Positions 52,138-61,642 of a stretch of DNA of 64,000 nt are shown in pieces. The stretch is from Lentzea nigeriaca (lineage in GTDB: Bacteria > Actinomycetota > Actinomycetes > Mycobacteriales > Pseudonocardiaceae). Below the pieces are notes generated by a model. That model was given only the letters and a program-made list of their open reading frames with translations, did not search any database and was not told the origin of the DNA. The position numbers and the translations under genes are program-made. Each line of letters starts with the position of its first letter. Position 1 is the first letter of the stretch. The DNA lies in NCBI RefSeq assembly GCF_016907955.1, contig NZ_JAFBCX010000004.1:434001-498000 (forward strand), written 5' to 3'.

Positions 52138-54660
52138 TCACTGGTGATCGGTTCGCACTCGCCCATATGTCGTAGTCCGCTGACGGGCGTTACGCCCTGC
52201 TAGTGAAGCCAGGGTCTCCAGCTCACGCACAGTACGCGCCGACCCGTGTTCGGACCCTGCCATGCGGCTGATGGTCTCCTCCATCAACGTTCCGCCGATG
52301 TCGTTCGCGCCGCCGTTGAGGATCTCCGCGGTGCCCTCGTCGCCGAGCTTGACCCAGGAGCACTGGATGTTGTCGACGCGCCCGTGCAACGCCAGCCGCG
52401 CGAACGCGTGCACGGCGCGGTTGTCGCGGCGGGTGGGGCCGGGGCGTGCGACTCCTGCCAGGTAGATGGGGGCGTTGCGGTGCACGAACGGCAGCGCGAC
52501 GAACTCGGTGAGCCCGCCGGTCTGGTCCTGCAGCCGAGCCAGCACGCGGAGGTGGGTGAGCCAGTGACCTGGGTGGTCCACGTGGCCGTACATCATCGTC
52601 GACGACGAGCGAATGCCCAGCTCATGCGCGGTGCTGACGACCTCGAGCCAGGTCGCTGTCGGCAGTTTGCCCTTGGTCAGCACCCAGCGGACGTCGTCGT
52701 CGAGGATCTCGGCCGCCGTGCCGGGGATCGTGTCGAGGCCGGCCGCGCGCAACTCCGTCAGCCACTCGCGGACGCTCACGCCCGCCTTGGCGGCAGCGGA
52801 GACGATCTCCATCGGGCTGAACGCGTGAACGTGCATCTCCGGCAGACGCTTCTTGATCGCGCGCACGACGTCCGCGTAGTAGGTCACCGGCAGCTTGGGA
52901 TCGATGCCGCCCTGCATGCACACCTCGGTGGCACCGGAGTCCCACGCCTCCTGCGCGCGGTCCGCGACCTCCTCGGCGCTCAACCTGAAGGCATCCGCGT
53001 CCCGCTCACGTTGGGCGAACGCGCAGAAGCGGCAGCCGACGTAGCAGACGTTCGAGAAGTTGATGTTCCGGTTGACCACGTACGTGACGTCGTCACCGAC
53101 CACTTCTCGGCGAAGGTCGTCGGCCAGACGCGTCATCTCTTCCAACGCCTGACCATCGGCGGTGAGGAGAGCCATCGCGGCGTCGGTGTCGTCGAGCAAC
53201 GCTGCCGGATCGCTCGCGGCGATCTTCAGTCCACGTTGGACGTCTTCGGGAAGTCGTTGCGGCGCAACGGGGATCTTCAGCTCGTTCCAGTCGCCGTAGA
53301 CCTCGTCGAAGTCGCCACGACGATCGCTCGTGCGCCCTTCGGTGTCGATCGCGGTGTTCAGGTCCGCGCGGCCGAACGTGTCGAGCCCGCCGTCCGGCTC
53401 CTGCCACTCGCGGCCGACCACGAGAGCGTCCGGGTTCGCGAGGCCGCTTTCCAGCGCCAGCGCGGAAACGTGCGCCGTGAGCCGGGTGTCGATCCACTGC
53501 CCCGCCGCCGCGCGGACGTACCGCGGATACACGTTCAGCCGCTCCCGCAAGGAGAAACCGGCCTCGCGCGTGACGCCGGCGAGCTCGTCCACCTGCGGCC
53601 ACGGCTTTTCGGGGTTCACGTGGTCCGGCGTGATCGGCGAGACGCCGCCCCAGTCGTCGACACCCGCGCGCAGCATCAGGCCGAACTCCTCGCCGACCAG
53701 GTTCGGCGGCGCCTGCACGCTCACGGTCGACGGCATCACCAGGCGCGCCACGGCGATCGTGGCCGCGAGCTCGGTCAGGTCGGCGTCGGGCATGCCGCGC
53801 ATCGCCGTGTCCGGCTTGGCGCGGAAGTTCTGGATGATGACTTCCTGGATGTGGCCGTACTGCTTGGCGATCTGCCGCATCGCGAGCAACGACTCGGCGC
53901 GCTCGGTGAGGTTCTCGCCGATGCCGATCAGGATTCCGGTGGTGAACGGGACGTTCACGCGCCCGGCGTCGGTGAGGACCCGCAGGCGGACGGCGGGATC
54001 CTTGTCCGGGCTGCCGTAGTGCGGCCCGCCCTTCTCGCTCCACAGCCGCTCGGCCGTGGTCTCGAGCATCATGCCCATGCTGGACGCCACGGGCCGCAGC
54101 CGCTGCAGCTCCTCCCAGCTCAGCACGCCGGGGTTGAGGTGCGGCAGCAGACCCGTTTCCTCGAGCACAGCGATGGCACTGGCGCGCACATAGTCCAAAG
54201 TGGACTCATAGCCACGCGCCTCCAGCCACTCCTTCGCAGCTGGCCAGCGGTCCTCCGGCCGGTCCCCGAGCGTGAAGAGAGCCTCTTTGCACCCCTGCTC
54301 GGCGCCCGCACGGGCAATCGCCAGCACCTCGTCGCGTTCGAGGAACGCGGCGGGCAGCTTGTGCGGCACGGTCGCGAACGTGCAGTAGTGACAACGGTCG
54401 CGGCACAGCCTGGTCAGCGGGATGAACACCGACCGGCTGTACGTGACGACCCCGGGCCGCCCCTCGGCGAGCAGGTGCGCGTCCCGGACCTTGCCCGCCG
54501 CCGTCAGCAGCGCGTCCAAGTCCTCGCCGCGCGCGTGCAGCAGCACGGCGGCCTCGGTCGCGTCGAGCACGGCACCGTCGGCGGCCCGGCGCAGCGCACG
54601 CCTCATGGCCGCCGCACTCGGACGGGGCTGCGGTGGGGTTAGCGAGATGTCCACTGCCAC
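52138..54660 (-). CDS. fbiC: FO synthase, fused CofG/CofH (FbiC)
   Basis: An 840-aa bifunctional radical-SAM enzyme making 7,8-didemethyl-8-hydroxy-5-deazariboflavin, the chromophore of coenzyme F420, from tyrosine and a flavin precursor. The N-terminal CofG half has CRDRCHYC (Cys86, 90, 93), and the C-terminal CofH half has CYVGCRFC and MQGGIDP. GTG 54660 is preferred over the 54714 opening because a TAAGGT -10 box (54668-54673) ends 7 nt before it. A palindrome covers the region upstream of that box. Confidence 0.96.
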   Translation of the reverse strand: MAVDISLTPPQPRPSAAAMRRALRRAADGAVLDATEAAVLLHARGEDLDALLTAAGKVRDAHLLAEGRPGVVTYSRSVFIPLTRLCRDRCHYCTFATVPHKLPAAFLERDEVLAIARAGAEQGCKEALFTLGDRPEDRWPAAKEWLEARGYESTLDYVRASAIAVLEETGLLPHLNPGVLSWEELQRLRPVASSMGMMLETTAERLWSEKGGPHYGSPDKDPAVRLRVLTDAGRVNVPFTTGILIGIGENLTERAESLLAMRQIAKQYGHIQEVIIQNFRAKPDTAMRGMPDADLTELAATIAVARLVMPSTVSVQAPPNLVGEEFGLMLRAGVDDWGGVSPITPDHVNPEKPWPQVDELAGVTREAGFSLRERLNVYPRYVRAAAGQWIDTRLTAHVSALALESGLANPDALVVGREWQEPDGGLDTFGRADLNTAIDTEGRTSDRRGDFDEVYGDWNELKIPVAPQRLPEDVQRGLKIAASDPAALLDDTDAAMALLTADGQALEEMTRLADDLRREVVGDDVTYVVNRNINFSNVCYVGCRFCAFAQRERDADAFRLSAEEVADRAQEAWDSGATEVCMQGGIDPKLPVTYYADVVRAIKKRLPEMHVHAFSPMEIVSAAAKAGVSVREWLTELRAAGLDTIPGTAAEILDDDVRWVLTKGKLPTATWLEVVSTAHELGIRSSSTMMYGHVDHPGHWLTHLRVLARLQDQTGGLTEFVALPFVHRNAPIYLAGVARPGPTRRDNRAVHAFARLALHGRVDNIQCSWVKLGDEGTAEILNGGANDIGGTLMEETISRMAGSEHGSARTVRELETLASLAGRNARQRTTTYGRVRTDHQ

Positions 54661-54687
54661 GTCAACGACCTTATGCCGCTGAAATTC

Positions 54688-54704
54688 CTGATCACCGTGA
54701 TCAG
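54688..54704. promoter_or_regulatory. Palindromic operator at the fbiC promoter
   Basis: CTGATCACCGTGATCAG is a perfect 8+1+8 palindrome beginning 15 bp upstream of the fbiC -10 box, where the -35 would be. The binding protein is unknown. It also lies 19 bp from the end of the phosphoesterase gene. Confidence 0.6.
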
Positions 54705-54722
54705 GGTGTGGCAAGGATTACG

Positions 54723-56381
54723 TCATCGCACGCTGACCAGCAACTCCGTGTTCCGGTCCAGCGGCGTGCCCAGCGGGTTCGTCCGCGAGTGGATGTCGTT
54801 GTAGGTGAACTCCCGGCACAGGCTCGCCAGCGCCGTGTCCGACCTGTCGTCGTAATCGACCTGGTACGGCGCGTCCGCTTCGAGAAGGGTCGTGAACAGC
54901 GACAACGTGCCGTCGGCGTTGTCCGCGACCTCGATCACGCGGGCGTGCTGCGGGTAGTCGACGTGCGCGGCGGTGTTGATCTCCCAGAAGCTCCTGCCGG
55001 GCGTTTCGTGCCGGTGCGGCGTGATCACGTTGCGGTGCGTGTGCCCGTTGACCCACGCCAGCACGTTCGGGAAGCGGTGCAGAAGATTCACGAGCGCGTC
55101 ACCGTTCACGCGCGGGTCCAACGGCCGGCGCCGATCCGGCAGGACGTTGCCCATCGTCTTGGACGTGTGGTGGCTGAACAGGACGAACAGCTCGTCGGTG
55201 ACGTTCTGCCGTTGCGGCAGGCCGAGCCAGTCGTAGTACAGCGAACTGTTGCGCCTCAGGGTCTTTTCGATCCAGTTGAGCTGGTGCAGCCCGATCGATC
55301 CCTCGGCGAAGCCGGCGAGGTTCGTCGTGTCCATGCTGATTCCCGTGACGCCGGGCGCCATCCGGAACGTGTAGAAGACGTCGACGCCGTCCGCGTTGGC
55401 CTCCGTGTAACCGTGACCGCCCGTCGGCAGATGCTTGCGCACGAACTCACCCGTGGTGAACAACCTGCGGCGGTCATCGGGCGTGACGGTCCTGATCACG
55501 CCGCCGCCCGCGAGGAGCGCCATCGCCTCCGGGACCGCCGTGGGGTCGCTGAACGCCTGCGCGACCTTCGCGTTCTGCACGGGGTCGCCGAACCCGACGA
55601 TCTTCTTGCGTCCGGTGTACCAGCTGTCGAGCAGGCCGTCCGGCAGCGAGCCGACCACGCTGTCGTCGTGGTTGCCGATCGTGGCGTACCAGGGGATGTC
55701 CAGGCCAGGGCTGGTGAACCCGCGGACCGCCGCGTCGAGCAACCCTGTGAGTTGCGGGAAGCCTTTTGCCTTGTAGTCGTCTTGGCCTGACAGGTCCGGC
55801 TGCCAGAACGTGCTGATGCCCGCGTTCTGCACGCCCTCGTACCTGGAGTCACCGGTGTTCGGCGTGATGCGGCCGCCGTTGAGGATCGTGAGGAACCAGT
55901 CGAGCTCGACGTGCTCGTGGTTGTCGGTGTTGTCCCCTGTCGTCATGAGGAAGTCGAAGGGCCTGCCGGTCAACAGACCGCGCTTGACGGCGTTGACGCG
56001 CCGGACGAGTGCCGTCGAGCCCTGCGCGGTCAGCGTCTCCTGCGGCCGGTGCGCCCCGGAACCCATCTGCGGGTGCAGGTACTCGAACCGCAACGGGCTC
56101 TGCGCGTCGCAGATGTGCATGTCGGAGAACTGCACGAAGCTCGTGAGAGCTTGGCGCCGTGCCTCCCTGCCCGCCTTTGCCTGGACGAGGTCGGTGCGCA
56201 CGACGGTCGGCCAGCCCGGCCCGGCCGTGAGCCTGCGGTAGCCGCTGGTGCCGATCGGCGTTGCGGTGACGTCGAGCGTGGTGCCCGCGGTGAACGCAAA
56301 CGCTTGGCGGTCGAGCAGCGGCACGCCCGCGGCGCCCACCCCCATCGCCAGGAGAAACGAACGTCGGCTGAAACCCGTCAT
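54723..56381 (-). CDS. Tat-exported metallophosphoesterase (TIGR03767 type)
   Basis: A 552-aa phosphoesterase. The N-terminus has a Tat signal (FSRRSFLLAMG, cleavage about residue 30). The calcineurin-like motifs are complete: FSDMH (Asp87, His89), GDNTDN, GNHDD and GHTHRN, so a two-metal centre can form. It is predicted to act outside the membrane on phosphate esters. It belongs to a family found in actinomycetes; the substrate is unknown. ATG 56381 starts the signal peptide. Confidence 0.92.
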   Translation of the reverse strand: MTGFSRRSFLLAMGVGAAGVPLLDRQAFAFTAGTTLDVTATPIGTSGYRRLTAGPGWPTVVRTDLVQAKAGREARRQALTSFVQFSDMHICDAQSPLRFEYLHPQMGSGAHRPQETLTAQGSTALVRRVNAVKRGLLTGRPFDFLMTTGDNTDNHEHVELDWFLTILNGGRITPNTGDSRYEGVQNAGISTFWQPDLSGQDDYKAKGFPQLTGLLDAAVRGFTSPGLDIPWYATIGNHDDSVVGSLPDGLLDSWYTGRKKIVGFGDPVQNAKVAQAFSDPTAVPEAMALLAGGGVIRTVTPDDRRRLFTTGEFVRKHLPTGGHGYTEANADGVDVFYTFRMAPGVTGISMDTTNLAGFAEGSIGLHQLNWIEKTLRRNSSLYYDWLGLPQRQNVTDELFVLFSHHTSKTMGNVLPDRRRPLDPRVNGDALVNLLHRFPNVLAWVNGHTHRNVITPHRHETPGRSFWEINTAAHVDYPQHARVIEVADNADGTLSLFTTLLEADAPYQVDYDDRSDTALASLCREFTYNDIHSRTNPLGTPLDRNTELLVSVR

Positions 56382-57007
56382 GAGCGCGCCCCCGATTCAT
56401 CGATGGTGAATCGTGCTCATGTTCGGGGAGCTAGCAGGTGAAATCGAGCCGTCAGGCGGGGGACAAGAGCGATAAAGACCGGGTGGGCTGGGTCAGTCGG
56501 CGTAGCCGTCGGTCTCCGCCGTGTCGCGATCGGGCGGCTCGGCCTGGTCGTCGGCGGGACCACGCCGGAGCGGCCCGAGCTGGAGCTCGAACGTCTTGTT
56601 GCCGCAAGACGATCGAACAAGCAGAACTCAGGCGGTACTCCCGGTTGACTCCGGGTCCGGCGGCCTCCTTGCACCCCAACGGGCGGTGCGTGCTGAATGC
56701 GCGGTCAAGTCGCTCTACCGACACGACATCCGCACGCCTTGTCACGTTGAAAGCACAACGCCACGCCGACATCTTGGTGTAACCACACCACGCACCAGAC
56801 TGCGAACGAGACTCGCCGGGCGACGTGGAAGAGTGGTATGTGGTGACGTCACGCACGAGGGCAAGGTGATTGTCCGGACGGACAGCCGATCGTAATCGGC
56901 CTGCGTGATCAGTCGGAGTGGGCGACGGTGTTCAGTCGAGCCCAGCGAGCAGCTGACGAAGCTGCTCTTCGAGCCGCGCACGATTGTGCCCGGTCTTTCG
57001 CGCCCGG
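56382..57007. other. Debris region with no intact gene
   Basis: Frames here are short and mutually inconsistent. A minus-strand frame ending at 56493 reads CGNKTFELQLGPLRRGPADD and has GC-rich third positions, so it may be the 3' end of a lost gene. Another minus-strand frame ends RARLEEQLRQLLAGLD at 56940. Neither has a start or ribosome binding site. The region lies upstream of the phosphoesterase gene, whose promoter must fall within it. Confidence 0.45.
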
Positions 57008-57145
57008 TCAGTCCGAGTACACGACGGTGACCGGCGCGTGGTCCGACCAGCGCTCGCCGTACGTCGCCGCCCGCTCCACCACCGCCGACCGAGCCCGAGC
57101 CGCCAGCCCGTCCGTCGCCACCTGGTAGTCGATGCGCCACCCGAT
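57008..57145 (-). pseudogene. 3' fragment of an exonuclease III gene
   Basis: Forty-five codons ending at 57008 read IGWRIDYQVATDGLAARARS and on to WSDHAPVTVVYSD. This matches the last part of the intact xthA product next door (SGWRIDYVVTTDRLAASATS to WSDHAPVTVTFDWPS) closely in protein but less in DNA, so it is an old or foreign copy. The first 80 percent of the gene is missing. The break is 25 bp from a 155-bp palindromic element. Confidence 0.82.
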
Positions 57146-57170
57146 CGCCGCTTCACAACGCGGCTGGGGT

Positions 57171-57325
57171 GTCTGCAAGTACCGCCAACAACTGATCAAC
57201 AGGCCTCTAACTACTACCAACTCGTTCGGCGGAGACCAGGCCGCATCCGGGCTGGAGGGCATCAAGGCGTCCAGTTGGTTGTAGCTACAGCCGCTTTTGA
57301 TCATGGGTTGGCGGTACTTGCAGAC
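57171..57325. mobile_element. 155-bp palindromic MITE-like element
   Basis: The outer 19 bp, GTCTGCAAGTACCGCCAAC (57171-57189), are mirrored exactly at 57307-57325. Symmetry continues inward: TGATCAA at 57193-57199 mirrors 57297-57303, and about 15 of the next 20 positions also match (CTACTACCAACT against AGTTGGTTGTAG). The whole element can fold into one long hairpin. It has no coding frame and is richer in AT than its flanks. It lies 20 bp after the xthA stop and 25 bp from the truncated copy. No clear target-site duplication was found. Confidence 0.72.
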
Positions 57326-57345
57326 GCCAGAACCAGCAACGCGGG

Positions 57346-58146
57346 TCAGCTGGGCCAGTCGAAGGTGACGGTTACCGGGGCGTGGTCGGACCAGCGTTCC
57401 GCGTAGGTTGCGGCGCGTTCGACCACGGCGGACGTCGCCGAAGCGGCCAGGCGGTCGGTTGTGACAACGTAATCGATGCGCCAACCAGAGTCGTTGTCGA
57501 ACGCCTTGCCGCGGTACGACCACCACGAGTACGGCCCGGCCACGTCGGGGTGCAGCGCGCGCACCACGTCGTTGTACCCGGAGGCGAACACCGACGACAT
57601 CCACTCCCGCTCGTACGGCAGGAACCCGGACGATTTCTGGTTGGTCTTCCAGGACTTCAGGTCCGCCTGCTGGTGCGCGATGTTCCAGTCGCCGCACACG
57701 AGCACCTCACGGCCCGACACGGCCGCCTTCTCGCGCAACGACACGAGGTAGGGCAGGAAGGCCGCCATGAAGCGGTCCTTCTCGTCCTGCTTCTCGGTGC
57801 CGACGTCGCCGGACGGCAGGTACAGCGAGGCCACCACGACGTCAGGCAGTTCGATCTCCACGTATCGGCCGGAGGACTCGAACTCGGAAACACCGAAGCC
57901 CACACGGACCGATGAAGGCTCAACGCGCGACAACACGCCGACGCCCGCACGGCCCTTCAACGACGACGGGGCGTACACGCCGTACCAACCAGGAGGCGAG
58001 TGGACCTCCACGGCCAGCTCGTCAGGTTCGGCGCGGACTTCCTGCAGGCACACCACATCGGCGGAAGAAGCGGCGAGCCACGACAGGTAGCCCTTCTTGG
58101 CGGCGGCGCGCAGACCGTTGACGTTGACCGTGGAGACCGTGAGCAC
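57346..58146 (-). CDS. xthA: Exodeoxyribonuclease III
   Basis: A 266-aa AP endonuclease/3'-5' exonuclease for base-excision repair. Active-site residues are visible: Asn10 in VNVNGLRAA, metal-binding Glu36 in CLQEVRAE, CGDWNIAH and the C-terminal WSDHAP (catalytic His). The length is typical. GTG 58146 is preceded at 8 nt by TAGGCT, so it may be leaderless; the frame opens to 58329. Ten bp separate it from the upstream Cys-rich protein gene. Confidence 0.95.
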   Translation of the reverse strand: MLTVSTVNVNGLRAAAKKGYLSWLAASSADVVCLQEVRAEPDELAVEVHSPPGWYGVYAPSSLKGRAGVGVLSRVEPSSVRVGFGVSEFESSGRYVEIELPDVVVASLYLPSGDVGTEKQDEKDRFMAAFLPYLVSLREKAAVSGREVLVCGDWNIAHQQADLKSWKTNQKSSGFLPYEREWMSSVFASGYNDVVRALHPDVAGPYSWWSYRGKAFDNDSGWRIDYVVTTDRLAASATSAVVERAATYAERWSDHAPVTVTFDWPS

Positions 58147-58157
58147 GACGGAGGAGC

Positions 58158-58376
58158 CTACTTGGACGCGAGACCCCAGGGCTTCGGGTACTCGGCGCCG
58201 CAGCCCGCGCAGTGGGCGGTCAGGTCCAGGTAGCCGACGATGGTCGCCATCTCGTCGCGGGGCAGCGCGAGCTGGCGCTGGCCGTCGATCTCGGTGTACA
58301 GGCCCTGCCATTCGGGCGTGCAGGAGCACTGCGTGACGCCCCTACCCCGGCCCCACCGAAACATGTTCCGCAGCAT
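58158..58376 (-). CDS. Small Cys-rich (zinc-ribbon-like) protein
   Basis: A 72-aa protein with CSC in the N-terminal half and CAGCG near the C-terminus, four cysteines suited to one zinc ion, plus a central PRDEMATIVGYLDL helix. No family recognised. It precedes xthA by 11 nt on the same strand and may be cotranscribed. Start uncertain among ATG 58376 and ATG 58364; the frame opens to 58421. Confidence 0.62.
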   Translation of the reverse strand: MLRNMFRWGRGRGVTQCSCTPEWQGLYTEIDGQRQLALPRDEMATIVGYLDLTAHCAGCGAEYPKPWGLASK

Positions 58377-58582
58377 GCCCGCAAGTTTGCCACACGCCAC
58401 CGAAGTCGTTGCCCAATACAAACCGGCACTTCGGCGAACACGAACAGTTTGCGCGCCGATCTTGAGCGTACGGATCCGCGTGGTCAGATTCGAAACAGGC
58501 CCAGGAAATCTCCCCTGAAATCACGAAGAACCCTTCGCAGGTACCGCGCAGGCCGTCGTCACCCCGGCCACGAGCCACGACG

Positions 58583-58666
58583 GTGGACGTGGACTACGGC
58601 CTCGAGAAGACCATCGTCTCCCGTGAGCTGAAGATCGGCGCGTCGGGCATCGCGGTCGTCAAGTAA
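58583..58666 (+). pseudogene. Orphan C-terminal coding fragment with its terminator
   Basis: A 28-codon stretch ending at TAA 58666 reads VDVDYGLEKTIVSRELKIGA then SGIAVVK. Codon use is typical of the organism and the sequence looks like the edge strands of a C-terminal beta domain, as in some glycoside hydrolases, but I cannot name the family. The preceding codons (SPRPRATT) look random and no start or ribosome binding site exists. A terminator follows directly, so it is best read as the tail of a deleted gene. Confidence 0.5.
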
Positions 58667-58674
58667 CGAGCGGA

Positions 58675-58706
58675 GGAAAAGACCGGCTCACGCGTCGGCC
58701 TTTTCC
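58675..58706 (+). terminator. Terminator after the orphan fragment
   Basis: GGAAAAGACCG (58675-58685) pairs with CGGCCTTTTCC (58696-58706) with one mismatch, beginning 9 bp after the fragment's stop. The rest of 58707-58895 has no gene I can support. Confidence 0.65.
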
Positions 58707-58895
58707 AGTGTCGCCGCCAAATCGCGCCGACCGGAAATACCTCGCTTCCGATACGCACGCGTGAGATGGAGTTCGACGGCTCGTGGTGTCACGAACAGCT
58801 CAGGTCGCGCTCGGCCTTCACCGGCAGCGCCTTCTCACACTGCCGGTCCGATGTGGACACCTGGCCGTGGAAAGACCGGAAATTCGGAGCATTGC

Positions 58896-59207
58896 TCACT
58901 TGCAGGTCGAGTCGCTGGTCAACGCGACGAACTGGGTGCTCACCCACCGCCGGTCGCTCAGCATTCGGTACCCGTTCTCGACGCGCGGCTGGGCGTCGGC
59001 GACGGCGTCGCGCGGCATGGTCGAGACGACCGGCTGCATGTCGCCCGGTCCGGAGCGGACGTTGAGGATGTCCGCGGTCACGGTGACCTTGCAGATCTGG
59101 CCGCCCTTGTCGCTGCCCATCTGCTTGCCGCCGCCCGACATGTACATGACACCGGCGAGGCCGAGCACGCCAATCACGATCATGCCCCTGACCGGAACAC
59201 CCAACAT
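58896..59207 (-). CDS. Membrane-anchored SH3-like domain protein
   Basis: A 103-aa protein with one N-terminal helix (about 8-25), a Gly/Ser/Lys linker and a small bacterial SH3 (SH3_3-like) domain: VTADILNVRSGPGD and RWVSTQFVALTS. Such domains often bind cell-wall peptides. The two cysteines (ICKVTV and the penultimate Cys) could pair outside the cell. ATG 59207 follows GGAGG by 7 nt. Confidence 0.78.
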   Translation of the reverse strand: MLGVPVRGMIVIGVLGLAGVMYMSGGGKQMGSDKGGQICKVTVTADILNVRSGPGDMQPVVSTMPRDAVADAQPRVENGYRMLSDRRWVSTQFVALTSDSTCK

Positions 59208-59327
59208 CGCCGCCTCCGAATACCGCAGCTGCCCTGGACCAGCAGATATAGCGGCTGAAGGATCCAGATGGAGGGCTCGGCGCGGCAACCACCCGCAAGA
59301 GGAACCGACCGGGTGACGCCGAACGAG

Positions 59328-59361
59328 AAAGGCCACCCCGGCGTGACCGGGGTGGCCTTTT
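59328..59361 (-). terminator. Terminator of icd
   Basis: A 14-bp perfect stem (59328-59341 with 59347-59360) with a 5-nt loop, AAA/TTT at its base. It lies 24 bp after the icd stop on the minus strand. Confidence 0.88.
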
Positions 59362-59384
59362 CGCGTGCTCTAGTCAGGCGAACG

Positions 59385-60608
59385 TCAGAACGACGCCATC
59401 TTCTTCTTGAGGTTCTCGTCCAGCGCGGCGAGGAAGTCCTCGGTGGTCAGCCACTCCTGGTCGGGCGAGACCAGCAGCGCGAGGTCCTTGGTCATCTGAC
59501 CGGCCTCGACCGTCTCGATGACGACCTGCTCCAGCGCCTCGGCGAAGCGGATCACCTCGGGGGTGTTGTCCAGCTTGCCGCGGTGCATGAGGCCGCGGGT
59601 CCACGCGAAGATCGACGCGATCGGGTTCGTCGACGTGGGCTTGCCGGCCTGGTGCTGGCGGAAGTGACGCGTCACGGTGCCGTGCGCGGCCTCGGCCTCG
59701 ACGGTCTTGCCGTCCGGCGTCATCAGGACCGAGGTCATCAGGCCGAGCGAGCCGAAGCCCTGCGCGACCGTGTCGGACTGGACGTCACCGTCGTAGTTCT
59801 TGCACGCCCAGACGTAGCCGCCCTCCCACTTCATGGCCGCGGCGACCATGTCGTCGATGAGGCGGTGCTCGTAGGTGAGGCCCTTGGCGTCGAACTCCGC
59901 CTTGAACTCCTCGTCGAACACGCGCTGGAAGATGTCCTTGAAGGCGCCGTCGTAGGCCTTCAGGATCGTGTTCTTCGTGGACATGTAGACGGGGTAGCCC
60001 CGCTGCAGGCCGTAGGAGAACGAGGCGCGGGCGAAGTCCTCGATGGACTTGTTGTAGTTGTACATGCCCATCGCCACACCGCCCTCCGCCGGGAACTCGG
60101 TGACGACGTGCTCGATCGGCTCCGAGCCGTCCTCGGGCTGGAACGTGATCGTCAGCTTGCCGGCGCCGGGCACCTTGAAGTTGGTGGCCTTGTACTGGTC
60201 GCCGTGCGCGTGACGGCCGATGATGATCGGCTTGGTCCAGCCGGGGACCAGACGCGGGACGTTCGAGATGATGATCGGCTCGCGGAAGACGACACCGCCG
60301 AGGATGTTGCGGATCGTGCCGTTCGGCGAGACCCACATCTTCTTCAGGCCGAACTCCTCGACGCGCGCCTCGTCCGGCGTGATCGTGGCGCACTTGACGC
60401 CGACGCCGTGCTTCTTGATGGCGTTGGCGGCGTCGATGGTGACCTGGTCGTCAGTGGCGTCCCGGTGCTCGATGCCCAGGTCGTAGTACTCAAGGGTGAC
60501 GTCCAGGTACGGGTGGATCAGCTTGTCCTTGATGAACTGCCAGATGATCCGGGTCATCTCGTCGCCGTCGAGCTCGACGACGGTGCCCTGAACCTTGATC
60601 TTGCCCAT
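59385..60608 (-). CDS. icd: NADP-dependent isocitrate dehydrogenase
   Basis: A 407-aa TCA-cycle enzyme oxidising isocitrate to 2-oxoglutarate. It is of the homodimeric type related to eukaryotic [23 protein letters not shown] binds substrate, KYDG-type [11 protein letters not shown] carries metal ligands and [13 protein letters not shown] contacts NADP. Begins at ATG 60608 with GGAG a short distance upstream. With sdhCDAB it supplies TCA-cycle functions in this window. Confidence 0.97.
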   Translation of the reverse strand: MGKIKVQGTVVELDGDEMTRIIWQFIKDKLIHPYLDVTLEYYDLGIEHRDATDDQVTIDAANAIKKHGVGVKCATITPDEARVEEFGLKKMWVSPNGTIRNILGGVVFREPIIISNVPRLVPGWTKPIIIGRHAHGDQYKATNFKVPGAGKLTITFQPEDGSEPIEHVVTEFPAEGGVAMGMYNYNKSIEDFARASFSYGLQRGYPVYMSTKNTILKAYDGAFKDIFQRVFDEEFKAEFDAKGLTYEHRLIDDMVAAAMKWEGGYVWACKNYDGDVQSDTVAQGFGSLGLMTSVLMTPDGKTVEAEAAHGTVTRHFRQHQAGKPTSTNPIASIFAWTRGLMHRGKLDNTPEVIRFAEALEQVVIETVEAGQMTKDLALLVSPDQEWLTTEDFLAALDENLKKKMASF

Positions 60609-60687
60609 AACTCCGGGCGCTCCTCTCGCGACGATGCAAGCAAGACAAGCGTACTGGTAAACCGCCGAGGTGTGCCTGCGACCCTGG

Positions 60688-61530
60688 TTACACCGATTCA
60701 GGATCGAAGTCCGTCGAGCGGCTCACGTGCTCCCACTTGTCGATTTCAGCGTTTCGTGCCTGGTCGGCCATGCGGACCATCTCCACCGCGTCGCTGCCCA
60801 GCAGCAGACTCAGCGGAGGTTCGTCCATGGCTACCACGTCGAGCATGACCCGCGCGGCCTTGGCCGGATCACCAGGCATGTTGCCGTGCGCGCCACGCAT
60901 CATGTCGAGCATTGCCCCGACAGACGGAACGTAGTCCTCTCCCGGCTCGGTCACCACCAGAGAGGGGCCGGTCCAGTCCGTCTGGAAGCCTCCCAGTTCG
61001 ACGATCGTCGCCTTCACCCCGAACGGCGCGCACTCGGCGGCCAGCGACTCGGTGAAGCCGCGCAGCGCGAACTTCGCCATCACGTACGGCGCGAGCCCTC
61101 CGCCGAACGCCATGTGCCCTGCGGTCGACCCGACCTGCAGGAAGTGACCCGAACGCTGCGCGTGCAGGACGGGCAGCGCGGCCTTGGTCACGTTCACCAC
61201 GCCCATGAGGTTGATCTCCAGCTGATCACGGAAGTCCGCCTCCGAGCACTCCTCGATCGACGTGACGCGACCCGCGCCCGCGTTGTTCATCACGACGTCG
61301 AGCCGGCCGAACTCGCGGACCGCCGTCGCCACCGCCGCCCTCGCCTGCCCGGCATCACGGACGTCGAGTGCAACAGATCTGACCCGGTCGCCGTGTTGAG
61401 AGACGAGGTCGTCGAGATCGCGCGGGTTGCGCGCGGTGGCGACGAGCCGGTGTCCGGCGGCGAGCACCGCTTCCGCGGTCGCGCGGCCGATGCCGCGGGA
61501 ACTGCCGGTGATGAGCCAAACCTGCGCCAT
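60688..61530 (-). CDS. Short-chain dehydrogenase/reductase
   Basis: A 280-aa SDR oxidoreductase. The cofactor loop TGSSRGIG (7-14), NNAG (near 85), catalytic Ser in VGSTAG and Tyr-x-x-x-Lys in YVMAK are all present. The early Arg in ATARNP suggests preference for NADP(H). Substrate unknown. ATG 61530 follows AAGGAG; the frame opens to 61698. It ends 80 bp before icd but appears to be separately regulated. Confidence 0.92.
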   Translation of the reverse strand: MAQVWLITGSSRGIGRATAEAVLAAGHRLVATARNPRDLDDLVSQHGDRVRSVALDVRDAGQARAAVATAVREFGRLDVVMNNAGAGRVTSIEECSEADFRDQLEINLMGVVNVTKAALPVLHAQRSGHFLQVGSTAGHMAFGGGLAPYVMAKFALRGFTESLAAECAPFGVKATIVELGGFQTDWTGPSLVVTEPGEDYVPSVGAMLDMMRGAHGNMPGDPAKAARVMLDVVAMDEPPLSLLLGSDAVEMVRMADQARNAEIDKWEHVSRSTDFDPESV

Positions 61531-61642
61531 GTCGGTGCTCCTTGCCGAGGGGTTGTCGTCCGGAGATATGGAGAGTCGGCTCGGGCACGTGATACCTGCG
61601 GCTAGTGTTCTCACCATCGGGTGATCATCAGAAGGGGCGTAA

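Noticed and set aside
56570-56670. tRNA-like folding (CGCCGGA/TCCGGCG ends, CCCGG-TTGACT-CCGGG arm)
   Set aside because: The T-loop is one base short, the middle stem has a 6-nt loop and there is no proper D-arm, so it does not meet tRNA rules.
57171-57325. Integron attC site
   Set aside because: The termini do not fit RYYYAAC/GTTRRRY, and no cassette gene or integrase is present.
58783-59316. 177-codon plus-strand frame
   Set aside because: Antisense of the SH3-like gene, which has a good ribosome binding site and recognisable domain.
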